From assembly GCA_033977485.1 (NCBI GenBank), contig CM066998.1:59052274-59116273 (forward strand): a stretch of 64,000 nt of DNA, read 5' to 3'. The notes under the pieces are model-generated. The model was not told the DNA's origin, did not search any database, and worked only from the letters and a program-made list of their open reading frames with translations. Shown piece after piece: positions 24,101-36,215 of this stretch. Position numbers and translations under genes: made by a program. The stretch is from Hydrangea macrophylla (Eukaryota > Streptophyta > Magnoliopsida > Cornales > Hydrangeaceae). The stretch's first letter is position 1. Each line of letters opens with the position of its first letter.

Positions 24101-26080
24101 AGTGTAGTGCATTTTTTTTTTCCATGTTTCACAAATTTTTTTCCAAGATCATAATAATTTATCTTTAATCATAAATATTTGTTCCATGATCACATAGTCC
24201 TGGTTCCATAATTCACAAGGTTTGTTGCTTGATCATAACTATTTATTCCATGAACAGAACAACCTGTTCCAGGATCACTTTGTTTGGTTTCGTGTTCATA
24301 AATAATTGTTCCAATGACCAGAAAGTGTATTGCCTTTTTTTTTTTTTCCTTCATAAACTAAGTTTTCGTTTTATATTGCAACAAATGTTGTTCCTTAATT
24401 ATAACTATTTATTTCATGAGCACAATAACTTGTTCCAGCATCACTTTATTTTTTTTTCATGAACTAAGTTTGCGTTCCATGTTTCATAAATTTTGTTCCT
24501 TCATCATAATAATTGATCCTTGATCATAAATATTTGTTCCATGACCACTTAGTCCTAGTCCATAATTCACAAGGTTTATTTCTTGATCATAACTATTTAT
24601 TCCATGAACACAACAACTTGTTCCAGGATCAATTTAGTTTGTTTCTTATTTATAAATAATTGTTCCAAACACTAGAAAGTGTAGTGCCTTTTTTCTTTCT
24701 TCATAAACTAAGTTTTCGTTCTAGATTTCCAAAATATTGTTCCTTGATCATAACTATTTGTTTCATGAGCACATTAACTAGTTCCAGCATCACTTTATTT
24801 TTGTTCGTATTCATAAATAATTGTTCCAAAGGCCAGAAAGTGTAGTGCATTTTTTTTTTCATGAACTAAGTTTTCGTTCCATATTTAACAAATTTTGTTC
24901 CTTCATCATAATAATTGATCCTTGATCATAAATATTTGTTCCATGATCACTTATTCCTAGTTCCATAATTCACTAGGTTTGTTCCTTGATCATAACTATT
25001 TATTCCATTAACACAACAACTTGTTTCAGGATCATTTTATTTTGTTTTGTGTTCATAAAGAAAGTGTGGTGCCATGTTTTTCTTTTCATAAACTTAGTTT
25101 TCGTTCCAGATTTCCCAAATTCACAAATTTTGTACCTTGATCATAAATATTTATTCCATGATCACTTAGTCCTAGTTCCATAATTCACGAGGTTTGTTTC
25201 TTGATCATAACTATTTATTCCATGAACACAACAACTTGTTCTAGGATCACTTTGTTTTGTTTTGTATTCATAACTAATTGTTCCACAGACCAGAAAGTGT
25301 AGTGCCTTTTTTTTTTTTTTTTTATAAACTAAATTTTCGTTCCAGATTACAACAAATTTTGTTCCTTCATCATGAATATTTGTTCATTGTTCATAAGTAT
25401 TTGTTACCAGACCACTAAATTTAGTTCCATATTTCACAAATTTTTTTCCTTGATCTTAACTATTGATCCTTGATCATAAATATTTGTTCCATGATCACTT
25501 TGTCCTAGTTCCATAATTCACAAGGTTTGTTCATTGATCATAACTATTTATTCCATGAACACAACAACTTGTTCCATCATCACTTTGTTTTGTTTTGTAT
25601 TCATAAATAATTGTTCCAAATACCAGAAAGTGTAGTTCCTTTTTATTTTATTTTTTATTTTGCATAAATTAAGTTTTTGTTCCATATTTCAAAAAATTTT
25701 GTTCCTTGATCATGACCATTGGTTTCTTTATCATAAATATTTATTCCCAGGACCACTAAGTTAAGTTCCAGATTTCAACAAATGTTTTTCCTTCATCATA
25801 ACTATTTATTCCATGAACACAACAACTTGTTCCAGGATCACTTTATTTATGTTCGTGACCATAAATAATTGTTCTAAATGCCAGAAGGTGTAATGCCTTT
25901 TTTTTTAATTTTTTTTTCATAAACTAAGTTTTTGTTCCAGTTTTTGTTCCAGATTTTTTCCTACGAAAACTAAGTTAAGTTCCAGATTTCACAAATTATG
26001 TTCCCTGATCACTTAGTCTTAGTTACTTGATCATAACTATTTATTCCATGAACACAACAACTTGTTCCAGGATTGCTTGT
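21180..26080 (+). repeat. Large satellite-like array with higher-order structure, about 4.9 kb
   Basis: Built from short modules: TTGATCATAACTATTTATTCC, AACACAACAACTTGTTCCAG, CAGAAAGTGTAGTGCC followed by a T tract, CATAAACTAAGTTTTCGTTC. The AAGTGTAGTGCC module recurs about 20 times, often alternating at about 245 and 160 bp, giving a higher-order unit near 405 bp between about 22.4 and 23.2 kb. All copies share one orientation. Short frames in it are repeat shadows. Confidence 0.85.
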
Positions 26081-26139
26081 ACAACATTTGAAGCATAAGT
26101 TATAATCTCTGTAATGCTTGAAATGAAAATCACAACAAT

Positions 26140-26320
26140 CTTTCGTTGCCAAGGAACAAAAACATTATCATCATCAAACACGCCTAAAAGACAGGAAACA
26201 AAAGTTAGTGATGACGGAATAATAATTTATTACGAAGGAACAACATGAACTACAGGAACTCAATTTCGTGAGGAAGGAACAATCAAATATTAGCAAGGAA
26301 CACACATAGGCTACAAGATA
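26140..26320 (-). repeat. Inverted satellite motifs near the right MULE end
   Basis: Repeated AAGGAACAA (reverse complement of TTGTTCCTT) at 26149, 26254, 26275 and 26296 shows the motif here in the opposite orientation to the main array, as expected if it is part of an extended inverted terminus. Confidence 0.65.
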
Positions 26321-26412
26321 AGAGTACCGGTGATAACCGGTTACTCTTCAATTAATGCTCCCTCAGAAGTCAAAAAAGTGGACTGAGCAACCAATGAATA
26401 CGTGACACGTGG

Positions 26413-26459
26413 CAAGTGGTTTGGTTGTATATACAACCAAACCACTTGGTTGTACCGAA
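26413..26459 (-). repeat. Right MULE terminus with 36-nt palindrome
   Basis: A perfect 36-nt palindrome (26413-26448) shares its central 24 nt with the left end, followed by GTACCGAA. Just inside, at about 26405-26413, is ACACGTGGC, a G-box/ABRE-like motif. Confidence 0.65.
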
Positions 26460-26468
26460 GTGGATTCC

Positions 26469-26689
26469 TAAATTGGTACATGCTCAAAGCTAGATAGTAC
26501 AAAATAAAAAAGACAAGATTTCATCAGTTTCTTTTTCTGCTGCAAAAAAAGAACACGCTTTGAAGATCGGTGACTTTTTGAAGAACTTTCACCAACCAGA
26601 CGCCTTATATTCAAAAAAAAAAAAAAATTATTGTCATATATATACGATTTCATATTCATGTGGATATTATTATTATTTTTTTTTTTGCT
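26469..26689. other. Flank right of the MULE, no gene
   Basis: AT-rich sequence with A and T homopolymers (26617-26630, 26680). Nothing else supported. Confidence 0.5.
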
Positions 26690-26895
26690 TCAAGAAAAGC
26701 GCTCATCGGTGCCACACACACACACAAATAGGAGTAAGGGGCTAAGGCCCACTTCAAAGGAAACATCTTCCCATACATGGTTCAAAGAGGTATAAACCTC
26801 CCGCATCACTCCCAGAGAAAGTTGAACCCTTCCCTTCCCACTTGGGGGAGAGGGATTGATGCCACTAGACCACAAGAATCTTGGCATTCATGTGG
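26690..26895 (-). mobile_element. Possible tRNA-derived SINE
   Basis: On the minus strand GTGGTCTAGTGGCA (26859-26872) resembles a pol III A box. About 30 nt downstream AGGGTTCAACTTT (26818-26830) resembles a B box, with CTCCCCCAAGTGGGAAGG between them, as in plant SINE heads. A CA/TG microsatellite lies at the far end. I could not define target duplications. It could also be an old tRNA-related repeat. Confidence 0.45.
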
Positions 26896-27959
26896 GTATA
26901 CACCAATACAAATGAACTTACCTTCTTCTCCAGCAGGTCCTTGGAAGATTGTTTGAATACTTTGTTCATGGCAAAATAAAAAAAAAAAAAAAACCAGCCG
27001 CTACATTTCTTCCCATTTTATGGCAAAAACTAACCTTTATACCGAATCAAAGTCGAAAGACAGTTGGATATACTGAAATACAAATCAAAATCTCTTACCT
27101 TTAAATGTCTATGGTTTTTGATGTAGCCAAAATTTGTATCGTGCGATGATTGAATGACTGCCTCTCGAACACCTGCAAAAAAAAAAAAAAAAAAAAGTGA
27201 ATGTGTGTGTACCCTAATCCTCCTCCGATGATCAAGTTAGTCTGATAAAGAGGAGCAAAAAGTAAAGAGCAAGTATTCAAGAGAATTAGGTTTAGCGTGC
27301 CTTGTTGGTAATTTTATACTTGTATATGATAGAGTTATGATAGGTTTAGGGAATACCTTATCAGTAATGCTCTTTACCCAAGTAGGAGATATCACTACTT
27401 GATTTGTGCTTCTCTTGTGGGTTAGAGTCATAATGGGACTCATTTTAGGAAATTCCAAGCTAGATTAGTGGCCTCTACGGGCTATTTTGTTAGGACCAAG
27501 GTGTTTGGCTCGTACTGGCTGGGCCTGGCCTATGCAAACTATGGAGCCAATTTGGAAGAGTCTTGAGCATAGCCGAACTAGGCCGTATGTGCCTAGCTTT
27601 AACTATCTAGCCCAAGGGATGACGCCTGGTTGCGAATGATGTGTTACGTGTTTACGATTGTTTGTTGGGTATTTTTTGGTCATATCAATTTTATTGTCAG
27701 TGTTTTAATCACAAAAATGCCAATCAAAGTTATACATTCACTAATGGGCATACTAATATTTTTGAGTAAAGCCTTAAAAAGGTGATTAGTGTTCTGTCAT
27801 GATCTCTATCTTCTTCTTCATCAAGTTTATCTCTTTACAATATCTGTCTTGGGAACTCTTGAAAAGGAAGAGAGAGAGGGCTTCTAATAGATAGTTGGCC
27901 TTCCCTATTGGATTTCTATACGAAATACCCTTAGAAAGGTGGGGGATGGTTTTTTTTTT
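26896..27959. other. Intergenic DNA, no supported gene
   Basis: About 1 kb with A tracts at 26976-26992 and 27178-27196. No frame, terminal repeat or RNA gene that I can support. Confidence 0.5.
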
Positions 27960-30900
27960 TGTCACACCCTAACACACCTCATGCGGATTAGGACACGTGT
28001 AACAATGCTACAAGCACCCAACTACATTAATTTACAAAGAAACATGCGAATTATTAAGAAACGCATGTGTTAATCAACATAAAACAACTCTGTTATTAAA
28101 AAACAGCCCCCAAGGGTAAAATGGTAATTAATAAGGTATAGAAAACTTTATACCAAAAGATAGGTCTTTGAGTCCCGGTTCCAACGCAAAAAAACGGCGC
28201 ACGAATCCGAGTTTCCTAGAGTGAGTTATGTCCGTTTCCGTAAAAGTCGTCGGTGCTGAAACTGAACCAGCGGATCGATCCGCCCAAAACCGGATCGATC
28301 CGGTTTTGTCAGAATGATCACTCTGGCTCCTCCAGATGCTCCGGATCTATCCACTCAAGGCCCGGATCGATCCAGTTTCTGTATAAGTCAAATTTTAGCA
28401 AAAAACCCCTGTTCTAACAGTCCAAACATACCCAAAACCAACCCAAACCTCATAGAACCTTAACCAACCATTTTAAAATCATTTGAAACACATTGAAACA
28501 TTTCCAACACCAATTTAAGTTCTTCCAAACGCTCAAATTATAAACATCACTTTATTTGGATCAAGCTAAGCCATAGATACATCCTTTGAATCAAATCAAG
28601 TGTGTTTGAAGTTCAACTCTTGGCAAAAGTTAAGATTTCATGAAACCTTCTTGGAAATGAACCCAAGTTATAACCAACAACATAAAACATTAAAGAAGCA
28701 TTTCAAACCATCTCCAAGCAACCATTTACATAAACCTTCCAACAAGAGGATCAAACCTCACAAAAACATTTATTTACAAAGGAAACTTGACCAAAATCTA
28801 CCACCCATGTATCCGGACTTGCCGGAATGATCCAAACATACAACCTACAACTTTCACATAAAAATTACAAAAGTTCTTTCAAATCTACATTAAACACATG
28901 AGTCGTAGGATTCCAAAACTAACTCCATGGATACAACCACAAGTCAAGTCTTTAATCCACAAGTCAAGGATACTAACCCACAAGTTACATTATATTACAA
29001 GTTATGAACATATTTACAACTCCCAAGCCCAAACCCGACGTGCCAGTCATTTCCTTTCCTCCTATCGTGCCGTACCTGCGGTGGTTATTCAATAACCACA
29101 ACAGAAATTATATTTGTTTAAGCTTTCACTTAGTGAGTAAAACTAATCACATGTATGAGTGTAATGTTATATTCAATGCACAAATCAACAATTAACATAT
29201 CATTTAGTCTCCAAAGACCAAATATCAATTCACCGTGACATCATTCTTGCCTTTTTCCCTTATGTGCATATAGCACCTCTAATTCACACAATCTCACACA
29301 CCCTTCTACAGCTGGGTCGCCACTCACACACCTTTACACAGTTAGTGTGGTGAGTACCCTTACACCGTTGGATTTTTTCACGTCTCCTTATTATAGAGTA
29401 AATCCACGGTGAATCAACATAAGGCTTTCTTCAACCCACATAACACATAATCACATAATCATTTCAAGTATGACAATTCTTGCAAAATTAAGCATGTTAA
29501 GCTTCCAATTTATACTATCATGCTTTAACCATCATAATTCAACACATTAACATCATAATCAACATAATACTTCATAAATTGTAATATTAAACACAATTAT
29601 ACATTCATCCCATGGATTAGAGTCACTCACCTTAGCAAAATCTACCCAAATTAAACCAAGAAGATGCTGAATTTACCAAATCCTAGCCCAAATCTTACTC
29701 CAAAGTAGTTCCTACACGTTTTCGACAAGTCGCTTGTCACCGTTTAGAGTGAGCTACTAAAATCAAACAATTTTAATGTAAATTAAAGGTATAGAAACAT
29801 TCGCCTCACCTCCACGAGTCTGAAAATGGTTTCGATTCGTGAATTCGACGAACGGCGGCGACGGAACGGCGGAGAAACGACGTCGGCGTCTCGTCTCCGT
29901 CTTTCTCTCCCGAGCTCTCTCTCTCTTTTCTCTTGATTTTCTGTCAATTGTTTTGAGAGTCTCCCACTCTCTATTGACACCTACACACATGCACAATGTG
30001 TGGTGTCAATCCCACATTTTTGCAACTTTTCATTTGCATCCCTAAATTTTCTTAAGTTCTTATTATGACATCCCCAAACATTCCATTAATTACCCAATTA
30101 TCTAATGAGTGTTTGTCTAAGTTTCGTATGGGTCCCAACGTGGGTCCCACATATTTTATGAAATTGCTATCGCACCTACTAATTTTAAATCTTTTTCATT
30201 TATACCCTTATTTGGGTGTCAAATGCGAACACATAAATTATCATATAATATGAACGCATTTAAGCAAATATTCATGTGTAGACACCCCATTTTGTCGGCT
30301 ATCAGATTTAGGAGACCCATAGTTTGGTGGTTCACAATGATCGTAAAAGACTCAAAAGGACTCCTGGAAGTCAGCTCTATCTCTCAGAATGCTCAGAATG
30401 ACCAAAATGACCCCTAAAAGCCCAAAAACTCCCAGATTTGGTCCCAAAGTTCTGAAAACATGCTACGTCATAAGAAAAGCGATAAAATGAGTTTTTAAGA
30501 GAAATCAGATGAAATCGTCAACTCCCAGAGACCCCCGGAAGTCCCAGAAGTTCCCGGAAAGTCCCCGTTGACCGGTTTGACCAAGGTTTGACTAGGTTTG
30601 ACCAAGGCTTGACCAAGTTTGACCAAGTTTGACCGAAATCTTCTGAATTCACCAGAATCATTTTAAATCATGAGAAAAGTGTTAAAACAAGTTCCAAAAG
30701 AAAATCGAGCGAAAACATCAGCTCCCGGGAACTCCCGGAGGTTTCTAGAACTTCCCGGGAATCCCAAGTTTGACCAGTTTGACCAGAATTTGACTTTGGA
30801 ACCGGGGCACCAAAACAATCTTCAAACATTTTTCATGGATACTAGAGGTCAATAGCTTTCCAACGGTATATCGCACATAATTTCTGGATTTAAAACAAAT

Positions 30901-31180
30901 TTATTATACATTTCCAAAGGTGAAAAAGGTTATAAATTTCCAAAGGTGAAAAAGGCGATCAAATTGGCTTTTATCGCAAATACCGCAAAACTTTTCAAAG
31001 TGACTTATCCCCGAACTATTTTTTATGTAAAGTAGACTCCAATACCTTTCCAACGGTATATCACAACCTCAGTTTGGAGTTCATATGCATTTTCTGTGAA
31101 TTTCGGACGAAATAGGGCCTTTTCGCGAATACCGGAACCTCAGGGGGCCTAAACAGCATTATCTGGACGAAGGGAGGAGC

Positions 31181-31242
31181 AGTGCCGCCGCGGCACTGGC
31201 CCACTGCCGCCGCGGCACTGGCCCAGTGCCGCCGTGGCACTC
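31181..31242 (+). repeat. Three tandem GC-rich hairpin motifs in the solo LTR
   Basis: AGTGCCGCCGCGGCACT occurs at 31181-31197, again with one change at 31202-31219 and as a decayed copy at 31224-31241. Each copy has 7-bp inverted arms around CCG. Confidence 0.85.
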
Positions 31243-31395
31243 CCCTCCAGAACAGTGAGTTTTTGTAATTTCTTTTGGGGTCCCATTTTGATTAATTAAA
31301 AACCAAAACGACGTAGTTTTGATTCCCAGCTTATTTTGGACCAATGGGAGACCATTTTAAACTTTTTAAAACTCCATTTACCACCCCTCCTTTGC

Positions 31396-31404
31396 CTATA
31401 AAAG
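31396..31404 (+). promoter_or_regulatory. TATA box of the solo LTR
   Basis: CTATAAAAG, followed about 30 bp downstream by purine-rich leader sequence (GAGGAGAGACATGG), the expected layout of an LTR promoter on the plus strand. No mapped start site is available. Confidence 0.55.
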
Positions 31405-32099
31405 AAGCCATTTACTTCCATTTAGAGGAGAGACATGGAAGCTTAGAGAAAGCTTAGGAAGAAACTCTAGGGAAATATAGAGAGAGAAAGAGAAGAAGTA
31501 GTCTTCTTCTTCCATTTTTTCCAATCAAAGTGAGTTCTAATCTTTTTTTCCTCCACCATTTTTCTATATACTTCATCATCAATATACCCAATCACCATTC
31601 TTGAGCATTCTTGAGTTAGGAAGCTACTTCCATGTCCAAATGTCAAAATCTATGAGTGAAACACCAAGCTACAAGTCCAAAATCATATTGATTATCATCT
31701 ATTGATTGTTATTTACTTGCTTGTTCATATTATGTTCATCTCTTCTTAATCTCATTTCTTTTTATTTTCTTTATTTACTTACTAGTTCATCATCATCTAA
31801 GTGATGACATGAAGTTTGGGGTGAGTGAATCCTTATGGATGGTAGCTCTTGACCTCAAAAACATGTTTGATAGATGATGATCATAACCTCAATACTTCCA
31901 AGATGTTCTTGAAATGTATTGAAGTTATGTCCAAAATAAAAATGAATCTCTCCAATAATATTGGGAGTTCTTTGATGATTCAAGGTTGGATGAGGTTCTA
32001 AGTGGTCACATGGTCATCTCAAGAGTTTAAGTTCATGCTTTGAACATCTATTTCAAAACCCCCAATCAAGAACTCAAACTCTATTTCAAACCCAAATCC

Positions 32100-33640
32100 A
32101 TTTTCTTCAAGAATGATCCAAAACAGTGAGCTGTTCAGATTCAAAGATTTGTTTTGAATTAAATACTTGAGTTATGATGATTAAACCACTTGGAAAATTT
32201 TCCTAAGACATCATAGTTTGTCCCTAATTTTTTCCATCAATTATAGAAATGTGAAAGTATTTATTTTGGATGTGAGAAGTTCATATTCATAATCTGCCTC
32301 AGTTCTCACAGAATGTTCGCCCAACTTCTTGCACTTATTCTGGATATTTTCGTCACTGTACATATAACTTTTCTATTTTTTTTATAAAACTTGGATGTCT
32401 TAGAAAACTTTTGGTATATAATGGGTCATCATAAACCTTTTCTTTGATTTATGAAAAATCATACAAAATCAGTCAATAGTGCAGCTTTTGTTTCTGAGTC
32501 ATGTGTACATTCTGATTTATTTCTTTTAATCTGTGATAGCTATTGATGTTTGGCTTTTTGGGTTATTTTCTAGACACAATAAGTATGATCTCTGATTTTT
32601 CTCACATTTTTCTAGGCACGTTTGACCTCCCATTATAATGTTACAAAGTAATGCATACAGTCTGTCCACTATTCACAGCATTTCACTTTTTGGCTTTCAC
32701 ACTTTGATGCAACACTCTCTTGTATCTAGATGAACCCATATCCCATGCACATGTTCTTGACCACTTTTAGCATGCTATGTCATGTCATGTATCATCTATC
32801 CTCTCATGTATCATACTCCCATAGACTCTTGAGTTTGGTTTCCAAATAAAATCATATTTTGCAAATACTTGGAAAGTTCTTAAAATAAGTTAGGAATTAA
32901 TATTCCAAGTGGTTAGAATATTCATCCAAGTTCTGGAAGTATACTTTCAAAACCCCCATTTCAAAACACCCCTCTTAAACCCCTCATTTTGATTCCAAGA
33001 AATAAACCTTGTTTTTCTCAAAACCCTCAAAACAGTGAGTCATTTAACTTCAAGGAATTATTTTGAGTTCAATACTCAATGTATGAATGTAAGACCACTT
33101 GGAAAGTCTTCCTAACTCATTAGAGAACACCCATGATTTTTGGTTTGACTTGGAAATACTTGAAAATGGTCCATTTGGATCCAAACATTTTCTGTAGACA
33201 TTCTGTTTTTGATGTCACAGCAGCTAGTTCCACCTTCAACTTGTTTTCCAGAAAAACTTTTCCAAACGGGGTGGTCCTAACTCATTTTTCCCTTAAACTT
33301 CAATGTCTTAGGGAACTTTCTGTATAAAATGGGTCTCTAGATCATTCGGTTTTATTTTCTAAGATTTTTCAACATTTCAGTCGACGGTACGGACTCTGTT
33401 TCTGAGTGATCTTCATTGTTTATATGATTTCTCTCAATCTGTGATAGCTATCCAAGATTGGCCTTTTGGGTTGTGTTCTAGACACAATAAGGAAGATCTC
33501 CATAAAAAATCATGCATTGAAAACACTCTTAACCCCTCTTTTCAATTTCTAAAAGATCATGCTACTGTTCTGTCCACTATTCACAGCAAGCACATTTCAA
33601 CTTTCATCCTTTGATTTGATGCTTGCATGCATTCCAAATT
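32100..33640 (+). repeat. Imperfect tandem duplication, period about 0.9 kb, in the solo LTR
   Basis: Matching landmarks recur about 905 bp apart: AACAGTGAG (32122/33031), TCTGTGATAGCTAT (32530/33437), CTAGACACAATAAG (32570/33478), CTGTCCACTATTCACAGC (32661/33570). The copies are diverged. Confidence 0.7.
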
Positions 33641-34913
33641 AGTTCATATCTTAGGAAGTAGTTCATACTACATTTGTACATATCCCATCATTATTTCATT
33701 CATTCATTCATACACATTTTAGACTTCTAAGTCATTCTAGAAATCCATGTACACAAAACACACTACAACCTTTGCACATTTTAGATACATACATTGCATT
33801 CATGCAAGATTTGGGGTTTTTGTAACTCTTAATCTAAGAAGATTATAAACAATGATCACGATCATACGTTCATGCTTCCCCTTTGATCTAATCATCCTTT
33901 CTCATCCGTCCCGGGGATTGAGAGATCTTCTTTTCTCAAAGAATAACATACATCATACTAGCTTGTTAAGCATATTTTGATTTCTTTGTTTATTTGTTTC
34001 AAGAACAATTCATGTCCCCTTTAGATTAGGAAAACTTGATTAATTGATATATGATTAGACGATTTTTCCTAGGTTTATTTGTGTGATCTTTCACTTCGCA
34101 TTGTGTGATATTTGGCTTAGATCTTATGAATGATATCTTATCTTTAGATCTTTCATTTCAAGTTTCTTATGTGATGTAATATACTATCGTAGTATTATTT
34201 GTCGAACCATACATAGTATAAGATGATTATTTGGATGCTAATTGTGGCCCGTCGAAAGACGGGGCAAGTTGAGGGTGTTTTAGTCGCGACAAAGGCTCCT
34301 TCCTCTCTCGTACCAAAACCTCGAACCAAGTTCTTTGGTTATGAAGGGCCGGTGCCCTTATCCGCTTGGGTTAGTCAAAATTAGGTTTCTTGGTTCCTTA
34401 AAGACCAAGTGGCGACTCTGTATCTGTTTTCAACAGACCATTTTCTTTTCTTTGATACAAGTCAAATTCCTTTTCAAAACAATCTCAAACAAGAGAAGTG
34501 GTCCACTTCCGGTGTCCACAATCTAGCGACTCACTTCCGGTGTCCACATCATGTAATCACATAAATGCATTTAACATATAAAATGCAAATTTCATTTTAT
34601 CCGGCCCTTCACTGGGTCCCACTCCAATACCTGTCCCACCTTACTGAGGACTTTTCTATATGGTGTCCTTCTCTGAACACTTTTTCCACAGGCGAGTCCA
34701 AGCCTCCCCTTGATCCATTTTATACACAAATTATATTAATTAATGCATATTATGAGATAATTAAACCTTTTCCCCAGGTACGGGTGTTACAATTCTCCAC
34801 CTCTAAAAAGAAGTTTGGTCCCCAAACTTTGCTCCACCCAAGTTTCAACCATTCATAGATGTTCTCCCCAAACTCTAATTTCTCATCTTCTAATTATCTT
34901 CTCAACTAAATGA

Positions 34914-36026
34914 TTATCTAGTAACGATACCTGTCGCCTTTTTATCTGTGGTGGCTGTCCCTGCGGTTGTGAGTTGAAAATATCTAGCTCCCATTTGTTC
35001 TCTTCCCGCCGGCTGTTGCATAGATCCTTGAGTTGTTTCACCTGTCGCAAAAGAACCCGAACCTCCGTGTCGTTTATTAGGACATTCCCGCGCTCGATGT
35101 CCCGGTTGATCACATACATAACAATTACCCTTAATCACCTTGTTTCGATTCGGACAATTCCTCAAAATATGTCCGAGTTCTTGACAACTATTACAAGTTA
35201 TCGTTTGATAACACTTCTCCCAATGTTGTTTATTGCATGTTGAACACCATGGTCTTTCCTCACTTGAACCACTACTTATCGATTGACTTCCAGAGTTTTG
35301 TCTTTTGAAACTTTCATGTTCACTATACTGGCTTGACCCTAACCTCTTGTTTTGTTGGCTTAGTGATGGTGGCATGCTTGGATTGAACCTAAGGTCTCTT
35401 TCCGCAATAGAAGTAATGTCTAGTGCCCCAGCGTAAGTCAGAGGTCTAAATACTGTTACTCATCCCTGGATATCACTTCTAAGTCCTGCTACAAACTTTC
35501 TCGCTTTCACTTTTTCAGTTGATACAATATCCCCGGTAAACCTTGCCAAACTTGTATACTGCACTGAGTAATCTCTAACCGACATCCACCCTTGTACCAA
35601 CTCCATGAACTCTTGTGCTTTCTGGTCATTGAAGGATTCCGGAAAGTATTGCGCATTGAATATCTCAAGAAATTGATCCCAAGTGGTCGGTTGCCCTGGG
35701 CCAAGCTTGGTACGCCACCAATATTGTGCCTCATCCTTCGATGTGTCAGCTGCAAATAAAACTTTTTGCTCTTCTGTACATGGTAACACTCTGAAAATCT
35801 TATCCATGTCTGATATCCAAAAATTTGCCCTCATCGGATCAGCTTCTCCACGGAAGATTGTCGGCTTTTGCTTGTGAAATTTTGAAATAGTAACAACTTC
35901 CTCCCTCGAGTTCGGATTTGGTGGTACCAATCTTTCCTCAACTGCACTTGTTTCTGCCACTCGAACTAGTCCTTCAATAGCCCTTTCAACTCGTTCCATT
36001 CGGTTTGGGTTCTCGCCCCCAGACAT
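34914..36026 (-). pseudogene. gag: Ty3/gypsy gag with one nonsense codon
   Basis: One frame from MSGGENPNRMERV (36026) to 34914, broken by TGA at 35462-35460. The N-terminal half holds the capsid-type Retrotrans_gag region (FRGEADPMRANFWISDMD, EAQYWWRTK, WDQFLEIFNAQYFPES). The C-terminal half has zinc-knuckle motifs CNSCQELGHILRNC and CYVCDQPGHRAREC (CX2CX4HX4C). The nonsense codon reads GGA-TGA-GTA where the family usually has Arg (CGA), as a C-to-T change at a CpG would give. The frame ends close to the polypurine tract, so pol was deleted, leaving gag alone. Gag packages RNA in cytoplasmic particles. Confidence 0.85.
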
Positions 36027-36191
36027 TATGCTCTTAGCACCCACAATATAATATACGCACACATGTTACTTTAAATAATCCCATAGCATGCTAATCATCA
36101 CTAAAAGCATGCTAAGTAAACGTGAATGCATGATCATGCAACTACGTGTCATTGTGTGCACAATACGCGTCGTACGTCACTCGTCCCCAAG

Positions 36192-36215
36192 GCTCTAGCC
36201 TATTGCTTTGATACC
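36192..36215 (-). other. Primer binding site of the gypsy element
   Basis: On the minus strand TGGTATCAAAGCAATAGG follows the LTR end after a few bases. It is one base off the usual TGGTATCAGAGC of initiator Met-tRNA. Confidence 0.75.

Larger units (their letters stand above)
8469..26459. mobile_element. Large Mutator-like element (MULE), about 18 kb, carrying ULP1, transposase and a third gene
   Basis: Bounded by TTCGGTAC at 8469-8476 and its reverse complement GTACCGAA at 26452-26459, each followed inward by a long palindrome centred on GGTTGTATATACAACC. The left flank GTGGAGTTGCC (8458-8468) and right flank GTGGATTCC (26460-26468) look like one target duplication differing by two single-base gaps. 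Inside lie an FAR1/MULE transposase, an HMG-box/ULP1 gene, a plant-transposon-protein gene and a shared satellite motif (GATCATAAATATTTGTTCC) found at 9.6, 17.4 and 20-26 kb and inverted near 26.2 kb, tying the ends together. The content resembles ULP1-carrying MULEs (Arabidopsis KAONASHI type, melon CUMULE). Nested insertions inside are not excluded. Confidence 0.7.
30277..34548 (+). mobile_element. 4.27-kb TG...CA insertion, probable solo LTR of a long-LTR gypsy family
   Basis: Begins TGTAGACACCCCATTTTG and ends CCGGTGTCCACA, flanked by perfect 5-bp duplications TCATG (30272-30276 and 34549-34553). The undisrupted LTR at 38.5 kb has a single TCATG there. No gag/pol frames occur, and no second copy of its ends, so a solo LTR is the simplest reading. 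The size and the GTGGCGACTC motif near its end (34409) recall Ogre/Tat-type LTRs. A short non-autonomous full element is the alternative. Confidence 0.75.
27960..34791 (-). repeat. 3' LTR of the gypsy element, split by an insertion at 30277-34548
   Basis: 27960-30276 aligns with 36221-38545 and 34549-34791 aligns with 38542-38782. Removing the insert and one TCATG copy restores a full-length LTR. Confidence 0.85.

Noticed and set aside
20131..26080. Regular direct repeats that could suggest a CRISPR array
   Set aside because: Spacers are themselves repeats, units vary in length, and the DNA is a plant nuclear genome with no cas genes. It is satellite-like.
29763..30045. Arg-rich frames in the gypsy LTR, also present at 38024-38418
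   Set aside because: Conserved only because the LTRs are duplicates. The frame lengths differ between copies, and the region looks like a transcribed leader, not a gene.
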